A stretch of 64,000 nucleotides of DNA from Kaistia sp. 32K (GCF_016629525.1 NZ_AP024269.1:5136501-5200500); one strand, 5' to 3'. Shown: positions 1 to 8,547, counted from the first letter of the stretch. Program-made: numbers and translations. The notes: generated by a model from the letters alone, not told the origin.

Positions 1-75
1 ATGGCGGACGAGCTCCGGCGAGGCCGCACCCTCGATGTGGCAGTGGATCTCGGCCTTCGGAATTGCAGCAACCAT
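1..75 (-). CDS. add: Adenosine deaminase, N-terminal 25 codons (partial)
   Basis: Only the first 25 codons lie in the window; the gene continues beyond position 1. The reverse complement from the ATG at 75 reads [20 protein letters not shown], then ELVRH. The His-x-His of the IHCHIEG segment is the N-terminal zinc-binding pair of adenosine and adenine deaminases. The enzyme deaminates adenosine or deoxyadenosine to the inosine form. The start codon directly follows the deoB stop codon with no bases between, so the two are co-transcribed and probably translationally coupled. That pairing fits deoxynucleoside catabolism. An adenine deaminase of the same family cannot be excluded from 25 residues. 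Confidence 0.8.
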   Translation of the reverse strand, partial: MVAAIPKAEIHCHIEGAASPELVRH

Positions 76-1311
76 TTAGAGAAAACTCCGTCCATGGGGT
101 CCGGGCGCCAGCCCGAGATGCGCGGCGAGCGTCTCGCCGATATCGGCGAAACTGGTGCGCGCGCCGATGTCCTTGCCGGCCAGGCCAAGGCCGTTCGCAT
201 CCCGCCCGAAGGCGAGGATCGGCACCTGCTCGCGGGTGTGGTCGCTGCCGCGCCAGGTCGGATCGCAGCCGTGGTCGGCCGTGATGACGACGAGATCGCC
301 CGGCGCGAGGGCCGCCTCGATCTCGGGCACGCGCGCGTCGAAAGCCTCCAGCGCCGCGGCATAACCGGCGACGTCGCGGCGGTGGCCGTAGAGCGTGTCG
401 AAATCGACGAGATTGGCGATGACGAGGTCGCCGGGCGCGGCGCGGGAAATCGCCTTGAGCGTTGCGTCGGTCAGCGCCCGGTTGCCGGCCGCCTTGGTCA
501 CTTCCGAAATGCCCTGGTGGGCGAAGATGTCGCCGATCTTGCCGATCGCCAGCGTGCGGCCGCCGCTCGCGACGACGCGGTCGAGCAGGGTCGGCTCCGG
601 CGGATTGACGGCATAGTCGCGCCGGTTGCCGGTGCGCTCGAAGGTTTCGGCCGTCTCGCCGAGGAAGGGTCGGGCGATGACGCGGCCGATTTTCAGGGGG
701 TCGACGAGGCGGCGCACGGTCTCGCAGAGCGCATAGAGCCGGTCGAGGCCAAAATGGGTCTCGTGCGCGGCGATCTGCAGCACGGAATCGGCCGAGGTAT
801 AACAGATCGGCTTCCCCGTCCGGATGTGCTCCTCGCCGAGTTCGGCGAGGATCGTCGTGCCGGAGGCGTGCTTGTTGCCGAGAATGCCGGGAAGTTCGCC
901 CTCGCGGATCATCGCCTCGGTCAGCGAGGCCGGAAAGCACGGCTCGGTTTCGGGAAAATAGCCCCAGTCGAACGGCACCGGCACGGCGGCGATCTCCCAG
1001 TGGCCGGACGGCGTGTCCTTGCCGTTGGAGATCTCCGCCGCGTGGCCGTGGATGGCGTTCCTCGGCCCGGGGGCGGCGAGGCCGGCCGGCCAGCTGCCGC
1101 TCGCGCCTTCCGCGGCCGCGCCGAGGCCGAGGCGGGAAAGGTTCGGCAAAGTGAGGGGCCCCTGGCGCAGTCCCGCCCGGTCGCCGCGCCCTTCGGCGCA
1201 GGCGGCGGCGATGTGGCCGATGGTGTTCGCGCCCTCGTCGCCATAGGCCGACGCGTCGGGGGCGCCGCCAATGCCGACGGAGTCGAGTACAATCAGAATG
1301 GCGCGCGGCAT
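76..1311 (-). CDS. deoB: Phosphopentomutase
   Basis: A 411-residue protein, the normal size for DeoB, which interconverts ribose or deoxyribose 1-phosphate and 5-phosphate using two Mn ions. It opens with the alkaline-phosphatase-superfamily metal segment [16 protein letters not shown] and carries DTPSGHWE, which contains the phosphorylated Thr. Near the C-terminus [18 protein letters not shown] supplies Asp and His metal ligands. I chose the ATG at 1311 because the family begins [11 protein letters not shown]; the frame is open for 34 more codons upstream without similarity. It lies upstream of add in a minus-strand operon and is divergent from upp, so this corner of the window handles nucleoside sugar and base salvage. 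Confidence 0.95.
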   Translation of the reverse strand: MPRAILIVLDSVGIGGAPDASAYGDEGANTIGHIAAACAEGRGDRAGLRQGPLTLPNLSRLGLGAAAEGASGSWPAGLAAPGPRNAIHGHAAEISNGKDTPSGHWEIAAVPVPFDWGYFPETEPCFPASLTEAMIREGELPGILGNKHASGTTILAELGEEHIRTGKPICYTSADSVLQIAAHETHFGLDRLYALCETVRRLVDPLKIGRVIARPFLGETAETFERTGNRRDYAVNPPEPTLLDRVVASGGRTLAIGKIGDIFAHQGISEVTKAAGNRALTDATLKAISRAAPGDLVIANLVDFDTLYGHRRDVAGYAAALEAFDARVPEIEAALAPGDLVVITADHGCDPTWRGSDHTREQVPILAFGRDANGLGLAGKDIGARTSFADIGETLAAHLGLAPGPHGRSFL

Positions 1312-1485
1312 CGGGTTGCAATCTCTGCGAACAGGAACCTTCAGGATAGGCCGGGGCGGTCCCGCGCCACAAGCCGTGCCGTTCGATGGGGACAGCGACA
1401 ACAGGACCGCCACTTGACGTTGCGGCCCGGTTTCCAGCGGGGAGGCGGCGCGCTACGGTGGCGCGACAAGGATCAAGAGAGGCTG

Positions 1486-2118
1486 ATGATGAACGGCGTG
1501 ACGGTGATCAACCACCCCCTGGTGCAGCACAAGCTCACCATCATGCGCGACAAGCACACGTCGACCGCCGGCTTCCGCCGGCTGCTGCGCGAGATCTCGA
1601 CGCTGCTCTGCTACGAGGTGACGCGCGATCTCGAGATGACGACGACGACGATCGAGACGCCGATCACGGAAATGGAAGCGCCGACGCTGGCCGGCAAGAA
1701 GCTGGTGTTCGCCTCGGTGCTGCGCGCCGGCAACGGCCTGCTCGAAGGCATGCTTGACCTGGTGCCGGCGGCCCGCGTCGCCCATGTCGGCCTCTATCGC
1801 GACCCGAAGACGCTGCAGGCGGTCGAATATTACTTCAAGGCGCCGGATAGCCTCGACGAGCGGCTCACCATCGTCGTGGATCCGATGCTGGCGACCGGCA
1901 ATTCCGCCATCGCCGCCGTCGATCGGCTGATGGAGCGCGGCGCCAAGGATATCCGTTTCCTCTGCCTGCTGGCGACGCCGGAAGGCATCGCCAATTTCCA
2001 GGCCGTGCATCCGACCATCCCGATCTACACCGCCTCGATCGACAAGAAGATCGACGACCACGGCTATATCGTGCCGGGCCTAGGCGATGCCGGCGACCGG
2101 ATGTACGGCACCAAGTAG
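1486..2118 (+). CDS. upp: Uracil phosphoribosyltransferase
   Basis: A 210-residue protein that converts uracil and PRPP to UMP. The PRPP-binding loop is [12 protein letters not shown] (about residues 127-138), and the uracil-binding C-terminal motif is [16 protein letters not shown]. Two adjacent ATG codons (1486 and 1489) follow a purine-rich stretch, AAGAGAGG; the first is used here. The gene is divergent from deoB-add and its last 39 bases overlap the convergent transglutaminase gene. Besides salvage, UMP formation is the entry step of the URC uracil-degradation route, whose two marker genes lie 16 kb away in this window. Confidence 0.95.
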   Translation: MMNGVTVINHPLVQHKLTIMRDKHTSTAGFRRLLREISTLLCYEVTRDLEMTTTTIETPITEMEAPTLAGKKLVFASVLRAGNGLLEGMLDLVPAARVAHVGLYRDPKTLQAVEYYFKAPDSLDERLTIVVDPMLATGNSAIAAVDRLMERGAKDIRFLCLLATPEGIANFQAVHPTIPIYTASIDKKIDDHGYIVPGLGDAGDRMYGTK

Positions 2119-2985
2119 GCGGGAAGGCGGGCCGCCGGCCGGCGTCCCGATCTCTTCACTGACTTCTTGGCTGATTTCCTGGCCGATCTCCTCGGTGACG
2201 ACGGAGAAATTCACCAGCGTGGCGTTGCCGAAGGAATTGGTCAGCGCCACGTCGGTGGCGTCGCGGCCGCGCGCCATGACGATGCGGCCGATGCGCGGCT
2301 TGTTGTGCCGCGCGTCGAACGTGTACCAGCGGTCGCCGAGATAGGCCTCGAACCAGGCGGAAAAGTCCATCGGCGCCGGATCGCGCGGCACCCCGATATC
2401 GCCGAGATAGCCGGTGCAGTAGCGCGCCGGGATGTTCATCGCCCGGCAGAGCGCGATCGAGAGATGGGCGAAGTCGCGGCAGACGCCGAGCTGCTCGTTA
2501 TGCGCCTCGAGCGCGGTGCGGGTCGGCCGCGCCAGCGCATAGTTGAACTTCAGGTGATTGTGGACGAAGTCGACGATCGCCTGCACGCGCGACCAGTTTT
2601 CCGGCAGATGGCCGAACATCGGCCAGGCGACGAAGCCGAGATGGTCGGTCTCGCAATAGCGGCTGCCGAGCAGGTAGACGAGGCATTCCTCCGGCAGGTC
2701 CTGCACCGGCAGGATGCGGGCGTCGGGCACGACCGGATCGGGCTGGCCGCTGTCCTCGACGATCCCCTCCGCCCAAAGCCGCGTATGGCCCGCCGGCAGC
2801 ACGGTGCGGCTGGCGAGATTGCCGAAGCCGTCGAGATAGGTGTCGATGGCGAGCGCCGGCTCCGAGGCGAGATAGTCGTGCTCGATCACCCGGTCGCCGA
2901 GGCTCGGATGAACCCGGAGCATCATCAGCATCGGGGTCGGCTGCGGGCATTCGAAGGCGATGTCGAATCCGATGCGGATCTGCAT
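2080..2985 (-). CDS. Transglutaminase-like cysteine protease family protein
   Basis: A 301-residue protein with an N-terminal beta-rich domain and a transglutaminase core. The nucleophile region LGVCRDFAH (Cys169) and the Asp-containing TFDARHN (Asp224, His227) are clear. The position that usually holds the catalytic His, just before AWFEAYL, is Ser209 ([11 protein letters not shown]). The C-terminus has a Glu/Gln/Ser-rich stretch. The ATG at 2985 was preferred over one 13 codons upstream because the domain begins at [11 protein letters not shown]. Such proteins are usually cytoplasmic proteases of unknown substrate. The 3' end overlaps the upp 3' end. Confidence 0.85.
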   Translation of the reverse strand: MQIRIGFDIAFECPQPTPMLMMLRVHPSLGDRVIEHDYLASEPALAIDTYLDGFGNLASRTVLPAGHTRLWAEGIVEDSGQPDPVVPDARILPVQDLPEECLVYLLGSRYCETDHLGFVAWPMFGHLPENWSRVQAIVDFVHNHLKFNYALARPTRTALEAHNEQLGVCRDFAHLSIALCRAMNIPARYCTGYLGDIGVPRDPAPMDFSAWFEAYLGDRWYTFDARHNKPRIGRIVMARGRDATDVALTNSFGNATLVNFSVVTEEIGQEISQEVSEEIGTPAGGPPSRLLGAVHPVAGIA

Positions 2986-3110
2986 GGCGGCGCTCACTTT
3001 CGCAAAGGGGGCTTTGTTTCCCAATGCCGCGATGCAGCGAAACGTTCCGTAGCGTCCGGGCCGCCCGCATCGATCTCGCCAGCCGAGCCGCGAGGCCCTA
3101 GGATCCGCTC

Positions 3111-3857
3111 ATGTTCAGTCCCGATGAAATCGAGCGTTACGCGCGCCATCTCGTCCTGCCGGAAGTGGGCGGGCCCGGCCAGCAGAAGCTGAAGGCGGCG
3201 CGCATCCTGGTGCTCGGCGCCGGCGGCCTCGGCGCGCCTGTCATCCAGTATCTCGCCGCCGCCGGCGTCGGCACGATCGGCATCGTCGACGACGATGTCG
3301 TCGCCCTCTCCAATCTGCAGCGGCAGGTGATCCACGCGACGGAAACGGTCGGCCAACCCAAGGTCGAGAGCGCCCGCGAAGCCGTAGCGCGGCTCAATCC
3401 GCATGTCGCCATCGAGACGCATGCGCTGCGCCTCGACGCCGGAAACGCCGATGCACTGCTATCCGCCTATGACGTGGTCGCCGACGGCACCGACAATTTC
3501 GAGACGCGGTATCTCGCCGCCGATCGCTGCGGCGAATTGCGGCGGCCGCTGGTGACGGCCGCCGTCGGCCGGTTCGACGGTTCGCTGACGACGCTGCTGC
3601 CCTGGGACGTGAACGGGGAGGGGATACCGAACCCGCGCTTTCGCGATCTCTTCCCCGAGCCGCCGCCGCCCGGCCTGCTGCCAAGCTGCGCCGAGGCGGG
3701 CATTCTGGGGGCGCTGACGGGCATTCTCGGCAGCCTGCAGGCGGCGGAAGTCCTGAAGCTCATCCTCGGCATCGGCGAGCCGCTGATCGGCCGGCTGCTG
3801 CTGGTCGACGCGCTTTCGATGCGCTTCGAGACGATCCGCTACAAGCGGCGGAAATGA
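3111..3857 (+). CDS. moeB: HesA/MoeB/ThiF family sulfur-carrier adenylyltransferase
   Basis: A 248-residue E1-like enzyme that adenylates the C-terminal Gly of a ubiquitin-like sulfur carrier such as MoaD or ThiS. The Rossmann nucleotide loop GAGGLG is at residues 37-42, the ATP-contacting Arg lies in SNLQRQ, and DGTDNFETRY is present. LLPSCAEAG holds the conserved Cys193. The four zinc cysteines (two CxxC pairs) of E. coli MoeB are absent: NPRFRDLFPEP stands where the first pair would be, and no pair is found near the C-terminus. No MoaD or rhodanese domain is fused. Whether it serves molybdopterin or thiamine synthesis cannot be told from context. Confidence 0.85.
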   Translation: MFSPDEIERYARHLVLPEVGGPGQQKLKAARILVLGAGGLGAPVIQYLAAAGVGTIGIVDDDVVALSNLQRQVIHATETVGQPKVESAREAVARLNPHVAIETHALRLDAGNADALLSAYDVVADGTDNFETRYLAADRCGELRRPLVTAAVGRFDGSLTTLLPWDVNGEGIPNPRFRDLFPEPPPPGLLPSCAEAGILGALTGILGSLQAAEVLKLILGIGEPLIGRLLLVDALSMRFETIRYKRRK

Positions 3858-3861
3858 GCCG

Positions 3862-4059
3862 TCAGCGGGCGAGCAGGAAGCCGGCCAGGATGGCGTAGAA
3901 GGGTACGGACGGATGCCGGGAGCCGCGCGAATTCTGTGCGCTCTCCAGCTGCATCAGCCCGTCCTGCGGCGTCGGGCCCGTCTGCGTCTCGGTGCCATGG
4001 GCAGGGCGCTCGAAGCGGGATTCATAAAGGCTCTTGAACAGATAGCTGGCGGGAATCAT
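3862..4059 (-). CDS. Small hypothetical protein with hydrophobic C-terminus
   Basis: A 65-residue ORF, not recognised. The ATG at 4059 follows a strong ribosome binding site (GGGAGG, then 7 bases), which is the main reason to call it. The N-terminus MIPASYLFKSLYESRFERP is amphipathic, the middle is polar, and the last 14 residues (FYAILAGFLLAR) are hydrophobic, so a membrane association is possible. The start lies 22 bases from a perfect 20-base palindrome of LacI-operator type, so it is probably controlled by the divergent LacI-family regulator. It is convergent with moeB and ends 4 bases from it. Confidence 0.6.
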   Translation of the reverse strand: MIPASYLFKSLYESRFERPAHGTETQTGPTPQDGLMQLESAQNSRGSRHPSVPFYAILAGFLLAR

Positions 4060-4080
4060 GGCGATTCCTCCCGAGTGAGG

Positions 4081-4100
4081 ATATTGAATCGATTCAATAT
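4081..4100. promoter_or_regulatory. LacI-family operator O1 (perfect 20-base palindrome)
   Basis: ATATTGAATCGATTCAATAT is a perfect inverted repeat with a CG centre, the usual form of a LacI/PurR-family half-site pair. It lies just upstream of the small minus-strand ORF and 185 bases before the lacI-type gene. Two related sites follow at 4120 and 4168. Confidence 0.75.
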
Positions 4101-4119
4101 CGCGAGGGTGTTGGATTGC

Positions 4120-4133
4120 TTGAACCGGTTCAA
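4120..4133. promoter_or_regulatory. LacI-family operator O2
   Basis: TTGAACCGGTTCAA is a perfect 14-base palindrome sharing TTGAAYCGRTTCAA with O1. Its centre is 36 bases from that of O1. Confidence 0.7.
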
Positions 4134-4167
4134 TCTATGGATCCCATGCCGGAGCGTCAAGCACAAT

Positions 4168-4181
4168 TTGAACCGATACAA
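4168..4181. promoter_or_regulatory. LacI-family operator O3 (imperfect)
   Basis: TTGAACCGATACAA keeps the left half-site of O2 and the CG centre, with a degenerate right half. Its centre is 48 bases from that of O2. TTGAAC within it could also act as a -35 element for the downstream regulator gene, with a TGATAC-like -10, so binding would block transcription. Confidence 0.55.
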
Positions 4182-4284
4182 GAGAATGTGATACCGTCTC
4201 ACGCTGGTTCACGAACTAGGCTAGGGTAGCGCGCTGCGCGGGATCGAGATCGAACCCGGAAGGGCGGCAGATGAGCGGGGTGTC

Positions 4285-5343
4285 ATGAATCGCGTGGTCA
4301 AGCTGTCCGACGTGGCCAAGGCCGCCGACGTCTCGCAGGGCACCGCCTCCAACGCCTTCAACCGGCCGGAGATCGTCCGCGCCGAAGTGCGCGAGAAGGT
4401 CGAGGCGGCGGCCCGCGCCCTCGGCTATGCCGGGCCCGATCCGAAGGGCAGGTTGCTGCGCGCCGGCAAGGTCAACGCCATCGGCGTCGCCACCACCGAG
4501 ACGCTCGACTATTTCTTCGCCGATCCCTATGCCCGCGCCATGATGGCGTCGATCTCCGCCGCCTGCGACGTCCATGGCGCCGGCATCTCGCTGATCTCCG
4601 CCGCCAATGACGAAAAGCTCGCCTGGAACATCCAGAGCGCCATCGTCGACGGGCTGATCCTGCTCTGCATCGAGGGCGGCGAGCGTCTGGTCGAATTGTC
4701 GCGCGAGCGGCGGCTGCCCTTCGTCGCCCTGCAGCTCGATGCCTCGGACGCGACGATCTCGACCATCGGCGTCGACGAATTCGACGGCGCCCGCACCGCC
4801 GCCCGCCACATCGGCGCGCTCGGCCATCGCGACGCCGCCATCCTTGCCTTCGAGCTGGTCGATGATCGCGTCGGCCCGGTTACGCCGGACCAGATCGAGG
4901 CCGCGCTCTATTCGGTGACGCGCAACCGCATCCGCGGCTTTCAGGCCGGGCTCGCCGAATTCGGCGTCGATCCGGCCGATGTGCCGGTGTTCGAGACGGT
5001 CAATGACGGGCCGAGCGTCGCCCTCGCGCTCGAAAGCTTCTATGCCGACGGGCGCGGGCCGACGGCGCTGCTCTGCATGTCCGACCGCATCGCGCTGACC
5101 GCGCTCAACTGGTTACGCGCGAAGGGGATCTCGGTGCCGGGTGATGTGTCGGTGATCGGCTTCGACGGCGTGCCGGAGGGCGCGGTGTCGGATCCGCCGC
5201 TCACCACCGTGGCGCAGCCGATCGCCCAGATGGGCCGCATGGCGGCGGAGATGATTCTGGAAGGCATCGAGGCGCCGCGCCACGAGCGCGTCGAGGTCGA
5301 CCTCATCGTCCGCCAGTCCACCGCGCCGCCGCGGGGCGGGTAG
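4285..5343 (+). CDS. LacI-family transcriptional regulator
   Basis: A 352-residue repressor-type protein. The N-terminal helix-turn-helix (VKLSDVAKAADVSQGTASNA, about residues 5-24) is typical of the family and is followed by a periplasmic-binding-protein-like effector domain beginning about residue 62 (NAIGVATTETLDYFF). The C-terminal part has the family pattern GDVSVIGFDGVPEG and LTTVAQP. The hinge-helix region (YAGPDPKGRLLRAG) lacks the common YxPN/AR pattern. Three TTGAAYCGRTTCAA-like sites lie in the 220 bases upstream, so autoregulation and control of the facing small ORF are likely. The effector, probably a sugar or nucleoside, is unknown; no sugar operon adjoins. Confidence 0.9.
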   Translation: MNRVVKLSDVAKAADVSQGTASNAFNRPEIVRAEVREKVEAAARALGYAGPDPKGRLLRAGKVNAIGVATTETLDYFFADPYARAMMASISAACDVHGAGISLISAANDEKLAWNIQSAIVDGLILLCIEGGERLVELSRERRLPFVALQLDASDATISTIGVDEFDGARTAARHIGALGHRDAAILAFELVDDRVGPVTPDQIEAALYSVTRNRIRGFQAGLAEFGVDPADVPVFETVNDGPSVALALESFYADGRGPTALLCMSDRIALTALNWLRAKGISVPGDVSVIGFDGVPEGAVSDPPLTTVAQPIAQMGRMAAEMILEGIEAPRHERVEVDLIVRQSTAPPRGG

Positions 5344-5682
5344 GGCCTGGGAAGGGCTCAGGTCGATCGCAGGCTCAGGCTGCGGATGGATAGTCCCAGC
5401 TTTCGCAGGGATGACGGGGAGCTTCGCCCGCACTGTGAGGGGAAGCCCGAAAATTCCCTCCCCCTTGTGGGGAGGGTTAGGGAGGGGGTACCGGCTCCGT
5501 CTTTGCAGGCGGAACACTGGTCGACGGGCACTTCCCGATATCGAGGTGGTACCCCCACCCCATCCCTCCCCACAAGGGGGAGGGGGAAGTGGCTTCCTTA
5601 CCGCTCCCTCAGGCGGCGGTAAAAAGCAGGCTGGCGGGCACCCAAAAATCCGAATCCGGCTCAGTTCCAAAAATAAGCCGGC
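5344..5682. repeat. Intergenic gap with inverted palindromic repeat arms
   Basis: No gene is supported here. Two arms, 5454-5492 and 5548-5588, are inverted copies of a CCCTCCCC/GGGGAGGG-rich unit with TACC/GGTA at the inner ends, so the RNA would form a long hairpin around a 55-base loop. At 5398-5418 there is half of the CTTTCGCAGGGATGACGG repeat that recurs at 24.5 kb. This is one of several interspersed repeat families in the window. Confidence 0.75.
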
Positions 5683-6678
5683 TCAGAGCATCGAGGCGAG
5701 GACGCGGTCCGGCGGCTTGTGGCCGTCGAAATAGGCGCGGATGTTGATCAGCACCTTCTCGCCCATGGCGATGCGGCCCTCGATCGTCGCCGAGCCCATA
5801 TGCGGCAACAGCACCGCCTTGCCCTTGGCGGCGAGGCGCAGCAGCTTCGGATTGACCATCGGCTCATGCTCGAACACGTCGAGACCCGCGCCGGCGATGG
5901 CGCCGGATTCGAGCAGCTTGGCCAGCGCGTTCTCGTCGATGACGTCGCCGCGCGAGGTGTTGACCACATAGGCCTCCGGGCGCAGCAGCTTCAGGCGGCG
6001 CTCGGACAGGAGATGGAAGGTGCCGGGCGTGCGCGGGCAATTGACCGAGATGATGTCCATGCGGGCGAGCATCTGGTCGAGGCTGTCCCAATAGGTCGCC
6101 TCCAGCCCCTCTTCGATCTCGGCCGGCAGGCGGTGGCGGTTGTGATAGTGGATCGACAGGCCGAACGCCCTGGCGCGGCGGGCCACCGCCTGGCCGATCC
6201 GGCCCATGCCGACGATGCCGAGCCGCTTGCCCGACATCCGCCGGCCGAGCATCCAGGTTGGCGTCCAGCCGGCCCAGTCCTGGTCGGGCGTCAGCACGCG
6301 GGCGCCCTCGACCAGCCGGCGCGGCACGGCGAGGATCAGCGCCATCGTCATGTCGGCGGTGTCGTCGGTCAGCACGCCCGGCGTGTTGGTGACGGTGATG
6401 CCGCGCGCCAGCGCCTTCTCGACGTCGATATGGTCGAAGCCGTTCGAGAAGCTGGCGATGAGCTTCAGCTGCTCGCCGGCTTCGCCAAGGACGTGGCCGT
6501 CGATCCGGTCGGTGACGGTCGGCACCAGCACGTCCGCCGTCTTCACCGCCTCGATCAGCTCGGCCTCGCTCATCGGCCGGTCGTCGATGTTGAGGCGGGT
6601 GTCGAACAATTCGCGCATCCGCGTTTCGACGGCGTCCGGCAGGCGGCGCGTGACGATGACGAGCGGCTTCTTCTTCAT
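5683..6678 (-). CDS. D-isomer specific 2-hydroxyacid dehydrogenase (glyoxylate reductase-like)
   Basis: A 331-residue NAD(P)-dependent dehydrogenase. The nucleotide-binding segment GIVGMGRIGQAVARRARAFG is central. The catalytic triad residues of the family can be seen: Arg in NTSRGDVIDE, Glu in the GLDVFEHEP segment, and His in LLPHMGSAT. Length and pattern resemble GyaR/GhrB glyoxylate or hydroxypyruvate reductases, but substrate cannot be read from sequence. The ATG at 6678 follows GGAGG about 11 bases upstream. It stands alone, divergent from the SH3 protein gene. A second, distinct hydroxyacid dehydrogenase of GhrA type lies at 40.9-41.9 kb. Confidence 0.88.
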   Translation of the reverse strand: MKKKPLVIVTRRLPDAVETRMRELFDTRLNIDDRPMSEAELIEAVKTADVLVPTVTDRIDGHVLGEAGEQLKLIASFSNGFDHIDVEKALARGITVTNTPGVLTDDTADMTMALILAVPRRLVEGARVLTPDQDWAGWTPTWMLGRRMSGKRLGIVGMGRIGQAVARRARAFGLSIHYHNRHRLPAEIEEGLEATYWDSLDQMLARMDIISVNCPRTPGTFHLLSERRLKLLRPEAYVVNTSRGDVIDENALAKLLESGAIAGAGLDVFEHEPMVNPKLLRLAAKGKAVLLPHMGSATIEGRIAMGEKVLINIRAYFDGHKPPDRVLASML

Positions 6679-6865
6679 CGTGGGCGGCCTCCGTTGAGAG
6701 CTCCTTAACCATGGAGCGTCACACTGTGCAGAACGGCTGAAGAACCCGTCGCTGCGTCTCTCGATCCTCTACCAGACGGCCGGCAATCGCAAAACTGGCG
6801 ATCGCACGAGCATCGGTAAAGACCCTCCGGTCGCAGCGACGGCGATGGAAAGGGGTGAAGAAACG

Positions 6866-7456
6866 ATGATTTTGGCGGCGCTCAAGGGAATGTCCCGTCG
6901 GCTGGCCCGGGTGCGACCCGTGACCTCGGCCCTCACATTCGCTGTCATCGCGGCCATGATGATCGTGGCGCAGCCGGCCGAGACCGCGTCGGCGCAAGGC
7001 GCGGCCGGCGCCGCACCCAAACTCGGGCCCAGCGGCCTGCCGCTGCCGCGCTTCGTGTCGCTGAAGGCCGGCCGCGTCAATGTGCGCGTCGGTCCGGGGC
7101 AGGGCTACAAGGTCTCGTGGGTGTTCACCCGCTCCGGCCTGCCGGTCGAGATCGTGCAGGAATTCGACAACTGGCGCCGCATCCGCGATTCCGACGGCAC
7201 CGAGGGCTGGGTTTTCCACAGCCTGCTCGTCGGCAAGCGCACCGCCGTCGTCGCCCCCTGGCAGGACGGCGACCCGCTGCCGATCCGCGTCTCGCCGAAC
7301 GACACCGCCGAGATCTCGGCCTATCTGCAGCCAAAGGTCGTGTCGCAGGTCTCCGAATGCGACAAGGGCTGGTGCCGCCTGGTCGACAAGCGCTTTCGCG
7401 GCTGGATCAAGCAGACCAATCTCTGGGGCGTCTACCCCGACGAGACGATCGACTGA
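6866..7456 (+). CDS. Exported SH3-domain protein
   Basis: A 196-residue protein with an N-terminal hydrophobic segment (SALTFAVIAAMMIVAQPAET, ending near a probable signal peptidase site ETASAQG) and bacterial SH3 repeats. The first begins VSLKAGRVNVRVGPGQGYKV, and a second, less typical one covers PIRVSPNDTAEISAYLQPKV and ends GWIKQTNLWGVYP. Such domains bind peptidoglycan or periplasmic partners. The ATG at 6866 is preferred over 6845 because AAAGGGGTGAAG lies just upstream of it. Function beyond cell-envelope association is unknown. Confidence 0.8.
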   Translation: MILAALKGMSRRLARVRPVTSALTFAVIAAMMIVAQPAETASAQGAAGAAPKLGPSGLPLPRFVSLKAGRVNVRVGPGQGYKVSWVFTRSGLPVEIVQEFDNWRRIRDSDGTEGWVFHSLLVGKRTAVVAPWQDGDPLPIRVSPNDTAEISAYLQPKVVSQVSECDKGWCRLVDKRFRGWIKQTNLWGVYPDETID

Positions 7457-7494
7457 GGCTTTTTGCCTCGGAGCTGCCGCAGGCGGCCCTCGTC

Positions 7495-7644
7495 CTTGAA
7501 CCTCCCCCTCGAGGCGAGGTCGAAAACGCCCTGTGCGTTTTCGGGAGGGGGTATTCTCTCGCAGCCTGCGACAGATACGACGAAGAGACCCCTCCCCAAG
7601 ACCGCCCGAGGGCGGTTTTGACCCTCCCTCAAGGGGAGGGTTCA
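7495..7644. repeat. Mosaic palindromic repeat, long copy 1 (150 bases)
   Basis: Starts CTTGAACCTCCCCCT and ends AAGGGGAGGGTTCA, an inverted-repeat frame. Inside are two smaller hairpins: one around AAAACGC/GCGTTTT and one around AAGACCGC/GCGGTTTT. The copy at 17004-17143 has the same order of parts, and a truncated copy is at 17266-17298. Confidence 0.85.
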
Positions 7645-7688
7645 CGCCGCCGAGCTGCTGCCCAAATCCTCTGAGTCTTCCAGGCCTA

Positions 7689-7858
7689 TCGCCTGGCTCC
7701 GCCATCATCCTGAGGTGCTTCGCGCAAGCGAAGCCTCGAAGGAGGATCCAGTGGCACTCCGGTCCGCAGACGAAGTCCGCCCGCAGTCTTCATTCGGGGC
7801 GTTCCCTGGACCCTCCTTCGAGGCCCGGCTTCGCCGGGCACCTCAGGATGATGGTCGA
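7689..7858. repeat. Inverted palindromic repeat with CATCCTGAGG ends
   Basis: The block opens CATCATCCTGAGGTGCTTCG and closes with the inverted CACCTCAGGATGATGG, enclosing CTTCGAGGC/GCCTCGAAG arms. It is a variant of the TGCTTCGAGA...CTCAGCATG family at 17.2-17.4 and 31.4 kb. With the mosaic element it fills the 450-base gap after the SH3 gene; no gene was seen there. Confidence 0.75.
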
Positions 7859-7905
7859 GTTTCGGGAATCGGCCTCTTTTCCGCGCCAGCCAGCCCAACA
7901 AACGA

Positions 7906-7932
7906 AAAACGCCGCGCGGGGCGCGGCGTTTT
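7906..7932 (-). terminator. Rho-independent terminator of irr
   Basis: Read on the minus strand, the stem AAAACGCCGCGC pairs with GCGCGGCGTTTT around a CCC loop and runs into further T residues. It begins 22 bases after the irr stop codon. Confidence 0.85.
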
Positions 7933-7954
7933 GAAACTCGGATCGTTCGTCGGA

Positions 7955-8422
7955 TCAGCTGCCGATGCGGCGCAGGCGGACGACGATGTCGACGCGGGTG
8001 ATCTCCATGCCCTCGGGCGGGACCGGAACGTCCTCGACCCGCAGCGTCGACATCGGAATGTCGAGGACCCGGTTCTCCCCTTCGACGAAGAAGTGGTGAT
8101 GGTCGTCGACATTGGTGTCGAAATAGGTCTTCGAGCCGTCGACCGCGACTTCGCGCAGGAGGCCCGCTTCGGTGAACTGGTGCAGCGTGTTGTAGACGGT
8201 GGCGAGCGAGACGGGCACGCGGTGGCTCATCGCCTCTTCGTGCAGGCCTTCAGCCGAGATGTGACGGTTGCCGCGCTCGAACAGGATCTCGGCGAGCGCC
8301 AGGCGCTGGCGGGTGGGACGAAGGCCTGCCGTCCGCAGCATGACGCGCACTTCCGACGCCTTCTTGTCGGTCGTACGGGCTGCCTTCTTGACAATGTCCA
8401 TGCGCATGGGCGGTTCGTCCAT
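7955..8422 (-). CDS. irr: Fur-family iron response regulator Irr
   Basis: A 155-residue Fur-family protein closest in pattern to rhizobial Irr, which represses or activates iron and haem genes when haem is scarce. The winged helix includes LRPTRQRLALAEILFERG and PVSLATVYNTLHQFTEAGLL. The His-rich site DDHHHFFVEG (His108-110) is the family haem/metal region. The N-terminal haem regulatory motif (Cys-Pro) of Bradyrhizobium Irr is absent, as in many rhizobial forms. Start choice is uncertain: ATG codons at 8422, 8407 and 8401 are all in frame. Bacterioferritin genes with an Irr-box-like sequence lie 4.5 kb away and are likely targets. Confidence 0.88.
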   Translation of the reverse strand: MDEPPMRMDIVKKAARTTDKKASEVRVMLRTAGLRPTRQRLALAEILFERGNRHISAEGLHEEAMSHRVPVSLATVYNTLHQFTEAGLLREVAVDGSKTYFDTNVDDHHHFFVEGENRVLDIPMSTLRVEDVPVPPEGMEITRVDIVVRLRRIGS

Positions 8423-8522
8423 ATCTTCGCGTTCGAGTCACCGGCGTTCAAGCCGCCGAACCGGCCCCGTCGGTAGCGGCGGGGTCAGTCCAGATAACCT
8501 AACTCTAAAATGAAGCTTTAGC

Positions 8523-8547
8523 AACAGGCCGGTGCAACCGGCCTGTT
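8523..8547 (-). terminator. Hairpin downstream of argG
   Basis: An 11-base perfect stem, AACAGGCCGGT with ACCGGCCTGTT, around GCA, lies 38 bases past the argG stop. No T-run follows on the minus strand, so termination is probable but not certain; it may act as an mRNA-end stabiliser. Confidence 0.6.

Noticed and set aside
1..2118. A 705-codon plus-strand open frame covering deoB and upp
   Set aside because: Only the last 210 codons encode Upp; the upstream part is the antisense of deoB in high-GC sequence and has no family similarity.
8428..8470. tRNA-like GTTCGAGTC sequence
   Set aside because: No cloverleaf or anticodon arm can be formed around it; it lies in the irr leader.
8476..8520. 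Irr-box-like CTAAAATGAAGCTTTAG upstream of irr
   Set aside because: It has inverted CTAAA/TTTAG ends but lacks the GAA-N3-TTC centre of the element, so it was not called as an operator.
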